A stretch of 8,908 nt of DNA from an uncultured Lachnospiraceae bacterium (GCA_937950565.1 CALFCS010000097.1:1-8908), one strand, 5' to 3'. Positions 1 through 6,336 are shown, numbered from the stretch's first letter. Translations and numbers: made by a program. The notes: generated by a model not told the origin, from the letters alone.

Positions 1-1022
1 CCGCACGTTCCGTTTGGCATATATTTCTGTGCAAGGTCATAATATTTGTCTCCCGGAAGTGACGGGCAGTTTACCCATGCAACTTTTTCATGGTTCTTCA
101 AATACTCCGCTGCCTTCAATGCATTACTGCAATGTCTCTCCATGCGCAGATGAAGTGTCTCAAGCCCGATATTCAGAAGAAATGCATTCTGCGGCGCCTG
201 AATGGAACCAAGGTCTCTCATAAGCTGTGCCGTAGCTTTTGTAATATAAGCGCCTTTTCCAAATCTCTCTGTATATACAATTCCATGATAAGTTTCATCC
301 GGAGTGGTAAGTCCCGGGAATTTATCTGCATGTGCATCCCAGTCAAAGTTGCCGCTGTCTACAATGGCTCCTCCTACACAGGACGCATGTCCATCCATAT
401 ATTTTGTAGTCGAATGTGTAACAATGTCTACACCCCACTCAAACGGACGACAGTTAATCGGTGTTGCAAAGGTATTATCTACGATAAACGGTACTCCATG
501 TGCATGTGCCGCCTTTGCAAATTTTTCAAAATCCAGGACAACAAGCGCGGGATTGGCAATTGTCTCACCGAAGACTGCCTTCGTATTCTCCTGGAATGCT
601 GCTTCCAGCTCTTCCTCTGTGCAATCCGGGTCTACAAAAGTTGCTTCCACACCCATTTTGCGGATTGTATGTGCATACAGATTATAAGTACCGCCATAGA
701 GAGCAGATGCACACACAATATGATCCCCTGCCTGCACAATATTCATGATTGCATAAAAATTCGCTGCCTGTCCGGAAGAAGTCAGCATTGCAGCAACGCC
801 GCCTTCCAAATCACAGATTTTTGCAGCAACAGCATCATTCGTAGGATTCTGAAGTCTTGTATAAAAATATCCGGCTTCCTCCAAATCAAACAGACGTCCC
901 ATCTGATCGCTGCTCGCATATTTAAATGTCGTGCTCTGATAAATCGGAAGCACTCTTGCCTCACCATTTCCCGGCTCATAACCGGACTGGATACATTTTG
1001 TTTCTATCTTATAATCGCTCAT
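1..1022 (-). CDS. metY: O-acetylhomoserine sulfhydrylase (MetY-type PLP enzyme), C-terminus cut by window edge
   Basis: This is a Cys/Met-metabolism PLP-dependent transsulfuration enzyme, expected to convert O-acetylhomoserine and sulfide (or methanethiol) to homocysteine (or methionine) in the cytoplasm. About 340 residues are present; the family usually has about 420-430, so the last fifth lies off the left edge. Visible family marks are ARVLPIYQSTTF (residues 22-33), YTRLQNPTN (54-62), SSGQAA (82-87), the PLP-region VDNTF (181-185), and STTKYMDGH (204-212), in which Lys207 is the expected Schiff-base lysine. The TKYMDGH...GGAIVDSG pattern fits MetY better than cystathionine gamma-synthase or beta-lyase, but substrate choice is inferred. 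The ATG at 1022 has AGGAGG at 1034-1039, 11 nt upstream. The gene follows the 156-residue unknown gene by 23 nt, so the two are probably co-transcribed. No S-box or T-box leader could fit in that gap. Confidence 0.93.
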   Translation of the reverse strand, partial: MSDYKIETKCIQSGYEPGNGEARVLPIYQSTTFKYASSDQMGRLFDLEEAGYFYTRLQNPTNDAVAAKICDLEGGVAAMLTSSGQAANFYAIMNIVQAGDHIVCASALYGGTYNLYAHTIRKMGVEATFVDPDCTEEELEAAFQENTKAVFGETIANPALVVLDFEKFAKAAHAHGVPFIVDNTFATPINCRPFEWGVDIVTHSTTKYMDGHASCVGGAIVDSGNFDWDAHADKFPGLTTPDETYHGIVYTERFGKGAYITKATAQLMRDLGSIQAPQNAFLLNIGLETLHLRMERHCSNALKAAEYLKNHEKVAWVNCPSLPGDKYYDLAQKYMPNGTC

Positions 1023-1045
1023 TGCCACTCTTTCCTCCTGTTCGT

Positions 1046-1516
1046 TTATTTTCTTCTGCCAAAGATTCCAAGACCGCTGTTCTGAAATCCCTCCGAGATG
1101 ATCTCATAAGAAGATACACTCAGCTTCAAAGAATTCATCTTCTTTGCATTCCATAATTCCACCGTGCGCTCAGCCAGCTTCTGGCAGTTCTTTTCTCCGG
1201 TATATGTAAGAATCGGAATTACATATCCTACCATATTGATATTATAGTCAAAGGATTCATTTTTTCGCCTGAATCTGGATATCTTCTGCACTTCTTCATA
1301 AGCATGGTCCGGAATCACAGCAGCCAGCTCCTCAATTATCTGCTCCTGCTCCTCCTCTGATTTTTCATTACACATCCGCGTAATGTCATATATGATATGT
1401 TTGTATTTCTGAAATTTTTCTTCAAACAGCTTATCATATGTCTTTCTCTTATACATATTAAGGCAGCCAAACATCTCGTCAAACAAGCTGATTAAGTCTT
1501 CCTTTATTTTATCCAT
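1046..1516 (-). CDS. Conserved-looking protein of unknown function (156 aa)
   Basis: I do not recognise this family with confidence. The product is a soluble-looking 156-residue protein with no signal peptide and no clear membrane span. Residues 1-80 are rich in charged and helix-forming residues, including an acidic stretch EKSEEEQEQIIEEL (51-64). A more hydrophobic patch, MVGYVIPILTY, lies at 95-105, followed by LAERTVELWN (114-123), a YEIISEGF block (137-144) and a basic tail IFGRRK. The segment from VGYVIPILTY through LWN to SEGF reminds me, from memory only, of the N-terminal module of some uncharacterised Lachnospiraceae proteins. The ATG at 1516 has GGAGGG at 1521-1526. It lies 15 nt after the yebC stop and 23 nt before metY, so it is probably translated within a yebC-orf-metY unit. 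Clean spacing and separate ribosome binding sites on both sides argue that it is a real gene. Confidence 0.82.
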   Translation of the reverse strand: MDKIKEDLISLFDEMFGCLNMYKRKTYDKLFEEKFQKYKHIIYDITRMCNEKSEEEQEQIIEELAAVIPDHAYEEVQKISRFRRKNESFDYNINMVGYVIPILTYTGEKNCQKLAERTVELWNAKKMNSLKLSVSSYEIISEGFQNSGLGIFGRRK

Positions 1517-1531
1517 ATTACCCTCCGTCGG

Positions 1532-2263
1532 TTATTCGTCCCAATTGTGGTATACATTCTGAACATCATCATCGTCATCCAGCATATCCAGTGTTTTCTG
1601 AATACTCGCAATATCCTTCTCATCCGTAAGTTCTACATAAGTCTGCGGAATCATGGTAACCTCAGCGGCCGCCATCGGAATCCCGGCTTCCTCCAGAGCC
1701 TGGCGCACTGCACTAAACTCATCCGGATCTGTAAGAATCTCATAGCTGTCTTCCTCTTCTGAAAAATCCTCTGCACCTGCATCAAGCGCTGTCATCATAA
1801 GCTCGTCTGCGTCACACTCATATTCCTCTTTTGCAATTACAATCTGTCCCTTTTTATCAAACATGAAGGAAACACATCCCGGTGTCCCTACATTTCCTCT
1901 TCCCTTGGTAAATGCATTTTTTACATTCGTAGCAGTCCTGTTACGATTGTCCGTAAGTGTCTCAACGATAATCGCCGTACCGTTCGGACCGTAACCTTCA
2001 TATGTAATATATTCGTAATTTGCTGCGTTGGCATCCCCGTCAGCCTTTTTAATATTTCTTTCGATTGTATCATTCGGCATATTATTTGCTTTCGCTTTTG
2101 CAATCACATCCCGAAGTCTGCTGTTATTTGCCGGGTCCGCACTTCCGCCTTCCTTTACAGCCACTGCCAGCTCCTTACCTATTTTCGTAAATATTTTTCC
2201 TTTTGCTGCATCATTCTTTTCTTTCTTATGCTTAATATTGGCAAATTTTGAATGTCCTGACAT
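1532..2263 (-). CDS. yebC: YebC/PmpR (TACO1) family protein, translation-associated factor
   Basis: This is a full-length YebC-family protein of 243 residues; the family usually has about 240-250. It opens with the near-invariant MSGHSKFANIKHKKEKNDAA, followed by the helical GKIFTKIGKEL segment and the conserved NNMPNDTIERNIKKA block (residues 61-75). Next come YEGYGPNGTAIIVE, NRTATNVKNAFTKG and GCVSFMFDKKG, and the protein ends in an acidic tail with DDDDD. The family was long annotated as a transcriptional regulator; recent work on bacterial YebC and mitochondrial TACO1 instead supports a ribosome role in relieving stalls at proline-rich stretches. Which role applies here is inference. The start at 2263 is preceded by an AGAGGA-like ribosome binding site about 9 nt away. 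A sigma-A-like promoter lies in the 74-nt gap after mazF, so yebC may lead a transcript with orf156 and metY. Confidence 0.96.
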   Translation of the reverse strand: MSGHSKFANIKHKKEKNDAAKGKIFTKIGKELAVAVKEGGSADPANNSRLRDVIAKAKANNMPNDTIERNIKKADGDANAANYEYITYEGYGPNGTAIIVETLTDNRNRTATNVKNAFTKGRGNVGTPGCVSFMFDKKGQIVIAKEEYECDADELMMTALDAGAEDFSEEEDSYEILTDPDEFSAVRQALEEAGIPMAAAEVTMIPQTYVELTDEKDIASIQKTLDMLDDDDDVQNVYHNWDE

Positions 2264-2300
2264 CTTTCAATTCCTCTTTTCGTTCCTATTTTTCATACCC

Positions 2301-2329
2301 ATTCTAGCACGCTTCCGTAAGTTTTTCAA
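2301..2329 (-). promoter_or_regulatory. Predicted sigma-A promoter for yebC-orf156-metY
   Basis: Read on the minus strand, TTGAAA (2324-2329) and TAGAAT (2301-2306) are separated by exactly 17 nt. The -10 box is 37 nt upstream of the yebC ATG, which leaves a short leader of about 30 nt. The -35 box begins only 8 nt past the mazF stop, and no terminator is visible between the genes, so yebC could also be reached by read-through from alr-mazF. Confidence 0.65.
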
Positions 2330-2337
2330 TCTTAACT

Positions 2338-2685
2338 CTATGTATGCAGTTCAAAACTTACCTTCAGCGCCTCATCCACCTTATTCATAATCTCTTTATC
2401 CAGGTGGCATACGAAATCTTTCAGTCTCTGTTTATCAATGGTCCGTATCTGTTCCAGAAGAACCACTGAATTTTTCACAATCTGATATCTTCTTGCATCA
2501 ACCTCCACATGTGTCGGAAGCTTTGCCTTGTTCATACGGGAAGTAATCGCCGCACAAATCACGGTCGGACTGTGCCGGTTGCCCACATTATTCTGTATAA
2601 TCAGGACCGGCCTGATTCCTCCCTGCTCTGAGCCGACTACCGGGCTCAAATCTGCATAAAATATATCACCACGTCTTATCTGCAC
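2338..2685 (-). CDS. mazF: MazF/PemK-family endoribonuclease toxin, no adjacent antitoxin
   Basis: This is a MazF-type mRNA interferase, expected to cut single-stranded RNA at a short sequence in the cytoplasm. There is no ATG near the 5' end. A GTG at 2685 gives 115 residues and lies 10 nt after GGAG (2696-2699); a GTG at 2694 gives 118 residues but lies only 1 nt from the same GGAG. The 2685 start also puts the key residues at B. subtilis MazF numbering: Arg25 in GGIRPV and Thr48 in AAITS. Other family marks are RRGDIFYADLSPVVGSEQGG (residues 4-23), KAKLPTHVEV and EQIRTIDKQRL. Both catalytic residues are present, so activity is likely. The gene follows alr, as in the Bacillus alr-mazE-mazF order, but the space before it is too small for a MazE gene. 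No separate mazF promoter is convincing, so expression from the nnr-alr transcript is likely. Confidence 0.93.
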   Translation of the reverse strand: MQIRRGDIFYADLSPVVGSEQGGIRPVLIIQNNVGNRHSPTVICAAITSRMNKAKLPTHVEVDARRYQIVKNSVVLLEQIRTIDKQRLKDFVCHLDKEIMNKVDEALKVSFELHT

Positions 2686-2756
2686 TCTTTTCACACTCCG
2701 ATTTTTTTAGATAAAAATAGTATTTCCACCTTTTTCGGAAGTATTCTTCAGAGTTT

Positions 2757-3941
2757 TCACCAATCGAGCCGTGTATCAGTCAAAACGTCCTTCTGTTCTG
2801 TCACCTTTCCATGCCTGATATAGATTCTCGGAATCCGTTTTCCCAAATCGCAGACAAATTCATAATTGAATCTGCCGGACAGCCCGCTCAGCGCTTCAAC
2901 CGGGAGCCTCTCTCCTTCGTCTTGCCCTATCAGAGTGATTCTGTCGCCAAATTCTACATTTTCAATCTCTGTTGCATCGACCATAAACTGGTCCATACAC
3001 ACTCTCCCAATGATTGGAGCCTTCCTGCCATGAATCAGGACATACCCCTTATTTGAAAGGCTTCTCGGATAACCGTCCCCATATCCCACCGGCACAGTAA
3101 CAATCTTTGTATCACGTTCTGTAATATAAGTTCCTCCATAGCTTACCGGTGTTCCTGCTTTCACCCACTTCACATGCGCCACATGGCTGATAAGCTCCAG
3201 CGCCGGCTTAAGAGGCATCTTCTCTTTCTGCACCTCCTCGGAAGGATACAGGCCATATATGGAAATTCCTGCACGTACCAGATCCATATTTGCCTCCGGT
3301 ACATCTATAATCCCTGCGCTGTTAGAGCAGTGATACCATTGAAACTGAACATTTCTTTCCTCCAGGACACGTTTCATATACAGATAATCCTCCATCTGCT
3401 TCCTGGTAAATTCCTTGTCTGTCTCATCTGCTTTTGCAAAATGCGTAAACATGCCCTCTGCTTCAATTCCCGGCAGCATGCAGATGGTTTGAATCGTTTC
3501 GACGCTCTCCATACAGACCGGAAAGCCAAGCCTTGACATACCTGTATCAAGCTTGATATGAATATATGCCTTTTTTCCCAATTTCCCGGCAAGCTTTGAA
3601 AGTTCCCTTGCCGTTTCCTCCCGGTACACTGTAATGCGAATCTCATTTTCTACTGCCTCAGAAAGCTGCTCCGGGAAAATACACCCCAGCACAAGAACCG
3701 GCCTGCGGATTCCATTCTTTCTCAAATGTACCGCCTCTTCAAGCGTTGCCACAGCATATCCCCATATGTAATCTTTTTTCTCAAGCATCTGTGCAATCGG
3801 CACGGCGCCATGCCCATAGCCGTCTGTTTTGATAACCGCGAGCATGAGCGCATCCTCCCGGATATTCTCATGCATCTTCTCCATATTATATTCCACTGCA
3901 TCCAAATCTATTTTTGCACAAACCCTCATATATTTTTTCAT
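2757..3941 (-). CDS. alr: Alanine racemase (PLP-dependent)
   Basis: The enzyme interconverts L- and D-alanine and so supplies D-Ala for peptidoglycan. With the chosen start it has 394 residues, normal for the family. The PLP lysine is Lys38 in AVIKTDGYGHG. The second catalytic base is Tyr268 in PVSYGGTY, followed by PVGYGDGYPR (285-293) and the conserved GRVCMDQFMVD (312-322). The barrel motif LDTGMSRLGF (131-140) is also clear. An in-frame ATG lies 18 nt further upstream at 3959, but 3941 is preferred. It has GGAGG at 3952-3956 with a 10-nt spacer, it sits in an ATGA overlap with the nnr stop, and it places the lysine at the usual distance from the N-terminus. In this family the lysine is normally followed by A-x-A-Y-G-H-G or similar; the TDG variant here keeps the YGHG core. 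mazF follows after about 70 nt. Confidence 0.97.
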   Translation of the reverse strand: MKKYMRVCAKIDLDAVEYNMEKMHENIREDALMLAVIKTDGYGHGAVPIAQMLEKKDYIWGYAVATLEEAVHLRKNGIRRPVLVLGCIFPEQLSEAVENEIRITVYREETARELSKLAGKLGKKAYIHIKLDTGMSRLGFPVCMESVETIQTICMLPGIEAEGMFTHFAKADETDKEFTRKQMEDYLYMKRVLEERNVQFQWYHCSNSAGIIDVPEANMDLVRAGISIYGLYPSEEVQKEKMPLKPALELISHVAHVKWVKAGTPVSYGGTYITERDTKIVTVPVGYGDGYPRSLSNKGYVLIHGRKAPIIGRVCMDQFMVDATEIENVEFGDRITLIGQDEGERLPVEALSGLSGRFNYEFVCDLGKRIPRIYIRHGKVTEQKDVLTDTRLDW

Positions 3942-5443
3942 GATGCAGATGCCTCCCATCCTTTTAGTACTTTACCGACAGCATCCGCAATCTCCCTTGC
4001 CAGAATGCCGTAGCTTCCATATTCATCTTTTGCATATTCACCGGCACGGCCGTGCAGATATACACCAAGTACCGCCGCATCCCGGCAGCATAAGCCCTGC
4101 CCCAAAAGTCCTGCGAGAACTCCTGCAAGGACATCTCCAGAACCTGCTTTCGCCAGCGCCTGGCACCCGGACATATTCATACATACCCGCTCATCCGGGG
4201 ATAAAAGAATCGTCCTGGAATCTTTTAAAACACAAGTGACCCTCGTTTCTTCTACAAATTCCTTCAAAGCTTTTAGTCTGTCTGCACGGATATCCGCCAC
4301 TTCTCTGCCTGTCAGTCTGGCAAATTCTTTCAGATGCGGCGTCAATATCACTTTTTTGTCTTTTATGTTCTCAAACAGCCCTTTGTCTGCCGCTATAAGA
4401 TTTAATCCATCTGCGTCTATCACACACGGTGACTCCACATTCTCAAGCGTTGTCCTTAGAATCCTGTCTGCCTGCTTATCTATCCCAAGCCCCGAACCGA
4501 TACACACGACATCCGCCCATTTCAGCGCCTTCTTAAGCTGCTCCTCATTATAATCCTGGTAAGTCTGGATAATGGCTTCCGGAAGCTGTGTCTGAAGAAT
4601 CATGCGGTTGTCCTCGTGCGTATAAATCTGCACAAGACCGGCGCCGGTACGATATGCCGCCAGGCCGTTTAGATATGCTGCCCCGGACATTCCTCTGCTT
4701 CCGGAAATCATCAGAATTCTGCCGTAGGTTCCTTTATTCGAATCCGGACGTCTCCTCGGAATAAGTTCCTTATAATCCTCCGGCTCCAGCATATATGCGG
4801 TCTCTTTGTCCTCGGCAAGAGGCTGCTCCGATATCCCGATATCCGCCGCAATCACTTCCCCTGCATACTCTCTGCCGGGAGACAACAAAAGGCCTGGTTT
4901 TTTACACTGCATAGTTATGGTATAGTCTGCATGAAACGCAATTCCCATCACAGCCCCGGTATCTGCCGATATTCCTGACGGAATGTCGATGGCAGCTTTC
5001 ACAGCATCCGCCTCGTTCATTTTCCGGATAATATCATAATATCTTCCACAAATCTCTCTGCCAAGTCCAACCCCGAATATAGCATCTATAATGATACTAT
5101 ATTCGCCTGCGGTAAATTCGTCACAGATGACTCCGCCTGCTTTTTCAAAAAGTTCTCTTTGGTACACCGTCTCCTCTGTGCAATGTTCCGGATTCCCCGC
5201 CATTACCGCTGTAACCTGAAATCCCTTTTCCCGGAACATACGCGCGACTGCAAACCCGTCGCCTCCATTATTGCCTGAGCCACACACAACGCAGATATGG
5301 GTAAGCTCAGATTGTTTCTTCTGTATCACATCCACACAGGCGGCGGCAGCCCGCTCCATAAGTGTAAGGGATGGAACGAAAAGCTCCCTGATTGTATAAC
5401 TGTCCGCTCTTTTCATCTGACAGCCATTTGGCAAATATTTCAT
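3938..5443 (-). CDS. nnr: Bifunctional NAD(P)HX epimerase / ADP-dependent NAD(P)HX dehydratase
   Basis: This metabolite-repair enzyme restores hydrated NADH and NADPH. The N-terminal YjeF domain (about residues 1-215) epimerises R- and S-NAD(P)HX; the C-terminal ribokinase-like domain (about 225-495) dehydrates the S form using ADP. Epimerase marks are GSGNNGGDGFAVAR (55-68), IIDAIFGVGLG (118-128) and AIDIPSG (151-157). Dehydratase marks are KGTYGRILMISGS (237-249), GSGLGID (316-322), DADGLN (343-348), TPHLKEF (368-374) and AGSGDVLAG (433-441), where Asp437 is the likely catalytic base. The chosen start gives 501 residues, close to the family norm. It has GGAGGT (5449-5454) with a 5-nt spacer and aligns with the family opening MKYL..GxQM. 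An in-frame ATG at 5488 would add 15 unusual residues and has AGGAG only 3 nt away. rex lies upstream; alr overlaps the stop. Confidence 0.96.
   Translation of the reverse strand: MKYLPNGCQMKRADSYTIRELFVPSLTLMERAAAACVDVIQKKQSELTHICVVCGSGNNGGDGFAVARMFREKGFQVTAVMAGNPEHCTEETVYQRELFEKAGGVICDEFTAGEYSIIIDAIFGVGLGREICGRYYDIIRKMNEADAVKAAIDIPSGISADTGAVMGIAFHADYTITMQCKKPGLLLSPGREYAGEVIAADIGISEQPLAEDKETAYMLEPEDYKELIPRRRPDSNKGTYGRILMISGSRGMSGAAYLNGLAAYRTGAGLVQIYTHEDNRMILQTQLPEAIIQTYQDYNEEQLKKALKWADVVCIGSGLGIDKQADRILRTTLENVESPCVIDADGLNLIAADKGLFENIKDKKVILTPHLKEFARLTGREVADIRADRLKALKEFVEETRVTCVLKDSRTILLSPDERVCMNMSGCQALAKAGSGDVLAGVLAGLLGQGLCCRDAAVLGVYLHGRAGEYAKDEYGSYGILAREIADAVGKVLKGWEASAS
3952..3957 (-). promoter_or_regulatory. 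Ribosome binding site that fixes the alr start
   Basis: GGGAGG on the minus strand lies 10 nt before the ATG at 3941 and inside the last codons of nnr. It overlaps the codons right after the alternative upstream ATG at 3959, so it can serve only the 3941 start. The ATGA overlap of alr start and nnr stop (3938-3941) implies translational coupling. Confidence 0.7.
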
Positions 5444-5448
5444 CCTGC

Positions 5449-5454
5449 ACCTCC
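5449..5454 (-). promoter_or_regulatory. Ribosome binding site that decides the nnr start
   Basis: GGAGGT on the minus strand lies 5 nt before the ATG at 5443 and falls inside the 45-nt extension that an ATG at 5488 would create. The competing site, AGGAG at 5492-5496, is only 3 nt from the 5488 ATG, which is poor spacing. Protein family alignment also favours 5443. Confidence 0.65.
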
Positions 5455-5508
5455 AGTCATAGGTTTCATTTAAACTGCCTTCCGGCATACTCTCCTAAAT
5501 ACAACAGG

Positions 5509-5558
5509 AAAGACGTGCTGGAAAACGAATCTGTACTTATTGCCCCACGCACGTCTTT
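5509..5558 (-). terminator. Long-loop inverted repeat between rex and nnr, possible weak terminator or processing hairpin
   Basis: AAAGACGTGC and its perfect reverse complement GCACGTCTTT (5509-5518 and 5549-5558) flank a 30-nt loop. On the minus strand the stem begins 6 nt after the rex stop. Allowing a one-base bulge, TGG and CCA add three inner pairs and shrink the loop to 23 nt. The sequence after the stem, CCTGTTGTATTT, is T-rich but has no proper U-run, so efficient intrinsic termination is doubtful. It could instead limit read-through into nnr or stabilise the rex 3' end. Confidence 0.45.
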
Positions 5559-5564
5559 TCATTA

Positions 5565-6206
5565 CTACTTATGTTCCTCTTTATAACGGCAGATATTATA
5601 GGACAGCCGCATCAGGCTTTCCGATAAATGAACATTCTCTACAATCACATTTGCCGGAAGATTTAAGTCTACGTGTGCAAAATTCCAAATTGCACGGACT
5701 CCGTTATCCACCAGCATATTCGCAACCTTCACGGCCTGTTCCTTCGGAATCGTAAGCGCTGCAATCTCAATCTTATTGTCCTGTATAAATCCTTTCAGCT
5801 CGCTCATCACACGAATCGGAACGCCACGGATTTTCCTGCCTTCCAGCTCCGGATTAATATCAAATAACCCCTTGAGCTGAAATCCCCTTTTCTCAAATGC
5901 CGCATAATTTGCTAACGCCTGTCCCAGATTGCCGGCTCCAATAATAATCATGCTATGATCTTCTTCCAGGCCAAGAATCTTTCCGATCTCTGTATATAAA
6001 TATTTTACATTATATCCGTATCCCTGCTGTCCGAATCCCCCGAAGTTATTCAAGTCCTGACGAATCTGCGAAGCAGTCACCTTCATCCTTTTGCTCAGGT
6101 CGCCCGAGGATATTCTTTCAACATTATTTTCCAGGAGTTCACCCAGATACCGGTAATATCTTGGAAGTCTCCTGACTACTGCCTGGGAAATCTCTCCATC
6201 CCGCAT
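5565..6206 (-). CDS. rex: Redox-sensing transcriptional repressor Rex
   Basis: Rex is a homodimeric DNA-binding repressor that senses the NADH/NAD+ ratio and in anaerobes controls fermentation and NADH-recycling genes. At 213 residues it is normal in length. The N-terminal winged-helix domain runs from about residue 8 to 80, with SSGDLSKRMKVTASQIRQDL (33-52) followed by NNFGGFGQQGYGY, a Rex hallmark. The Rossmann fold carries the dinucleotide motif IIIGAGNLGQAL (87-98) and the acidic strand end LFDINPE (114-120). The C-terminal swap helix ends in LSESLMRLSYNICRY. The ATG at 6206 has AAGGTG 8 nt upstream. It is first in the minus-strand series, behind a near-consensus promoter. I see no Rex-type palindrome (TTGTTAA-N4-TTAACAA-like) in the intergenic region, so autoregulation is not supported. 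nnr downstream acts on hydrated forms of the ligand Rex senses. Confidence 0.97.
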   Translation of the reverse strand: MRDGEISQAVVRRLPRYYRYLGELLENNVERISSGDLSKRMKVTASQIRQDLNNFGGFGQQGYGYNVKYLYTEIGKILGLEEDHSMIIIGAGNLGQALANYAAFEKRGFQLKGLFDINPELEGRKIRGVPIRVMSELKGFIQDNKIEIAALTIPKEQAVKVANMLVDNGVRAIWNFAHVDLNLPANVIVENVHLSESLMRLSYNICRYKEEHK

Positions 6207-6241
6207 TTTATATTCACCTTTCCTTTTTTTTCTCGGCTTTT

Positions 6242-6270
6242 ATTATATAAAATTGTATGGCCAAAGTCAA
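6242..6270 (-). promoter_or_regulatory. Near-consensus sigma-A promoter for rex
   Basis: On the minus strand, TTGACT (6265-6270) and TATAAT (6242-6247) are 17 nt apart. The start of transcription should fall near 6235, giving a leader of about 30 nt with AAGGTG at 6215-6220. Only one base departs from the consensus hexamers, so rex is probably transcribed strongly unless repressed. Confidence 0.8.
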
Positions 6271-6278
6271 ACTTTTAG

Positions 6279-6306
6279 TTGTTTTTTCTTCTATTTCCGT
6301 TATAAT
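6279..6306 (+). promoter_or_regulatory. Sigma-A promoter for the ABC-F gene
   Basis: TTGTTT (6279-6284) and a perfect TATAAT (6301-6306) are 16 nt apart. Transcription should start near 6313, leaving a leader of only about 20-25 nt that holds AGGAGG (6326-6331), 5 nt from the ATG. The -35 box is 8 nt from the -35 box of the divergent rex promoter. Confidence 0.75.
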
Positions 6307-6336
6307 TAAAACATCTGTGAATTTCAGGAGGATATT

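Noticed and set aside
90..1085. 331-codon open frame on the plus strand
   Set aside because: It is antisense to metY and to the end of orf156. The translation is rich in Cys, Ile and His with no family resemblance, while the minus strand gives unmistakable MetY sequence with a ribosome binding site.
2695..2756. Own promoter or hidden mazE in the alr-mazF gap
   Set aside because: TACTAT could be a -10 box but has no acceptable -35 partner at 16-18 nt. The gap is far too short for an antitoxin of about 80 residues, and no small ORF with a ribosome binding site is seen.
3829..4239. Plus-strand ORFs of 95-136 codons opposite nnr and alr
   Set aside because: They are frame shadows of two well-supported enzymes, with no ribosome binding site and no recognisable domain.
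5444..5488. N-terminal extension of nnr from the ATG at 5488
   Set aside because: The 15 extra residues do not match the family, the AGGAG is only 3 nt from that ATG, and a better ribosome binding site serves 5443.
6266..6284. Possible Rex operator in GTCAAACTTTTAGTTGTTT
   Set aside because: Rex sites read TTGT...ACAA outward-in. This stretch has CAA on the left and TTG on the right, the opposite arrangement, and the half-sites do not match. The bases are explained by the two -35 boxes.
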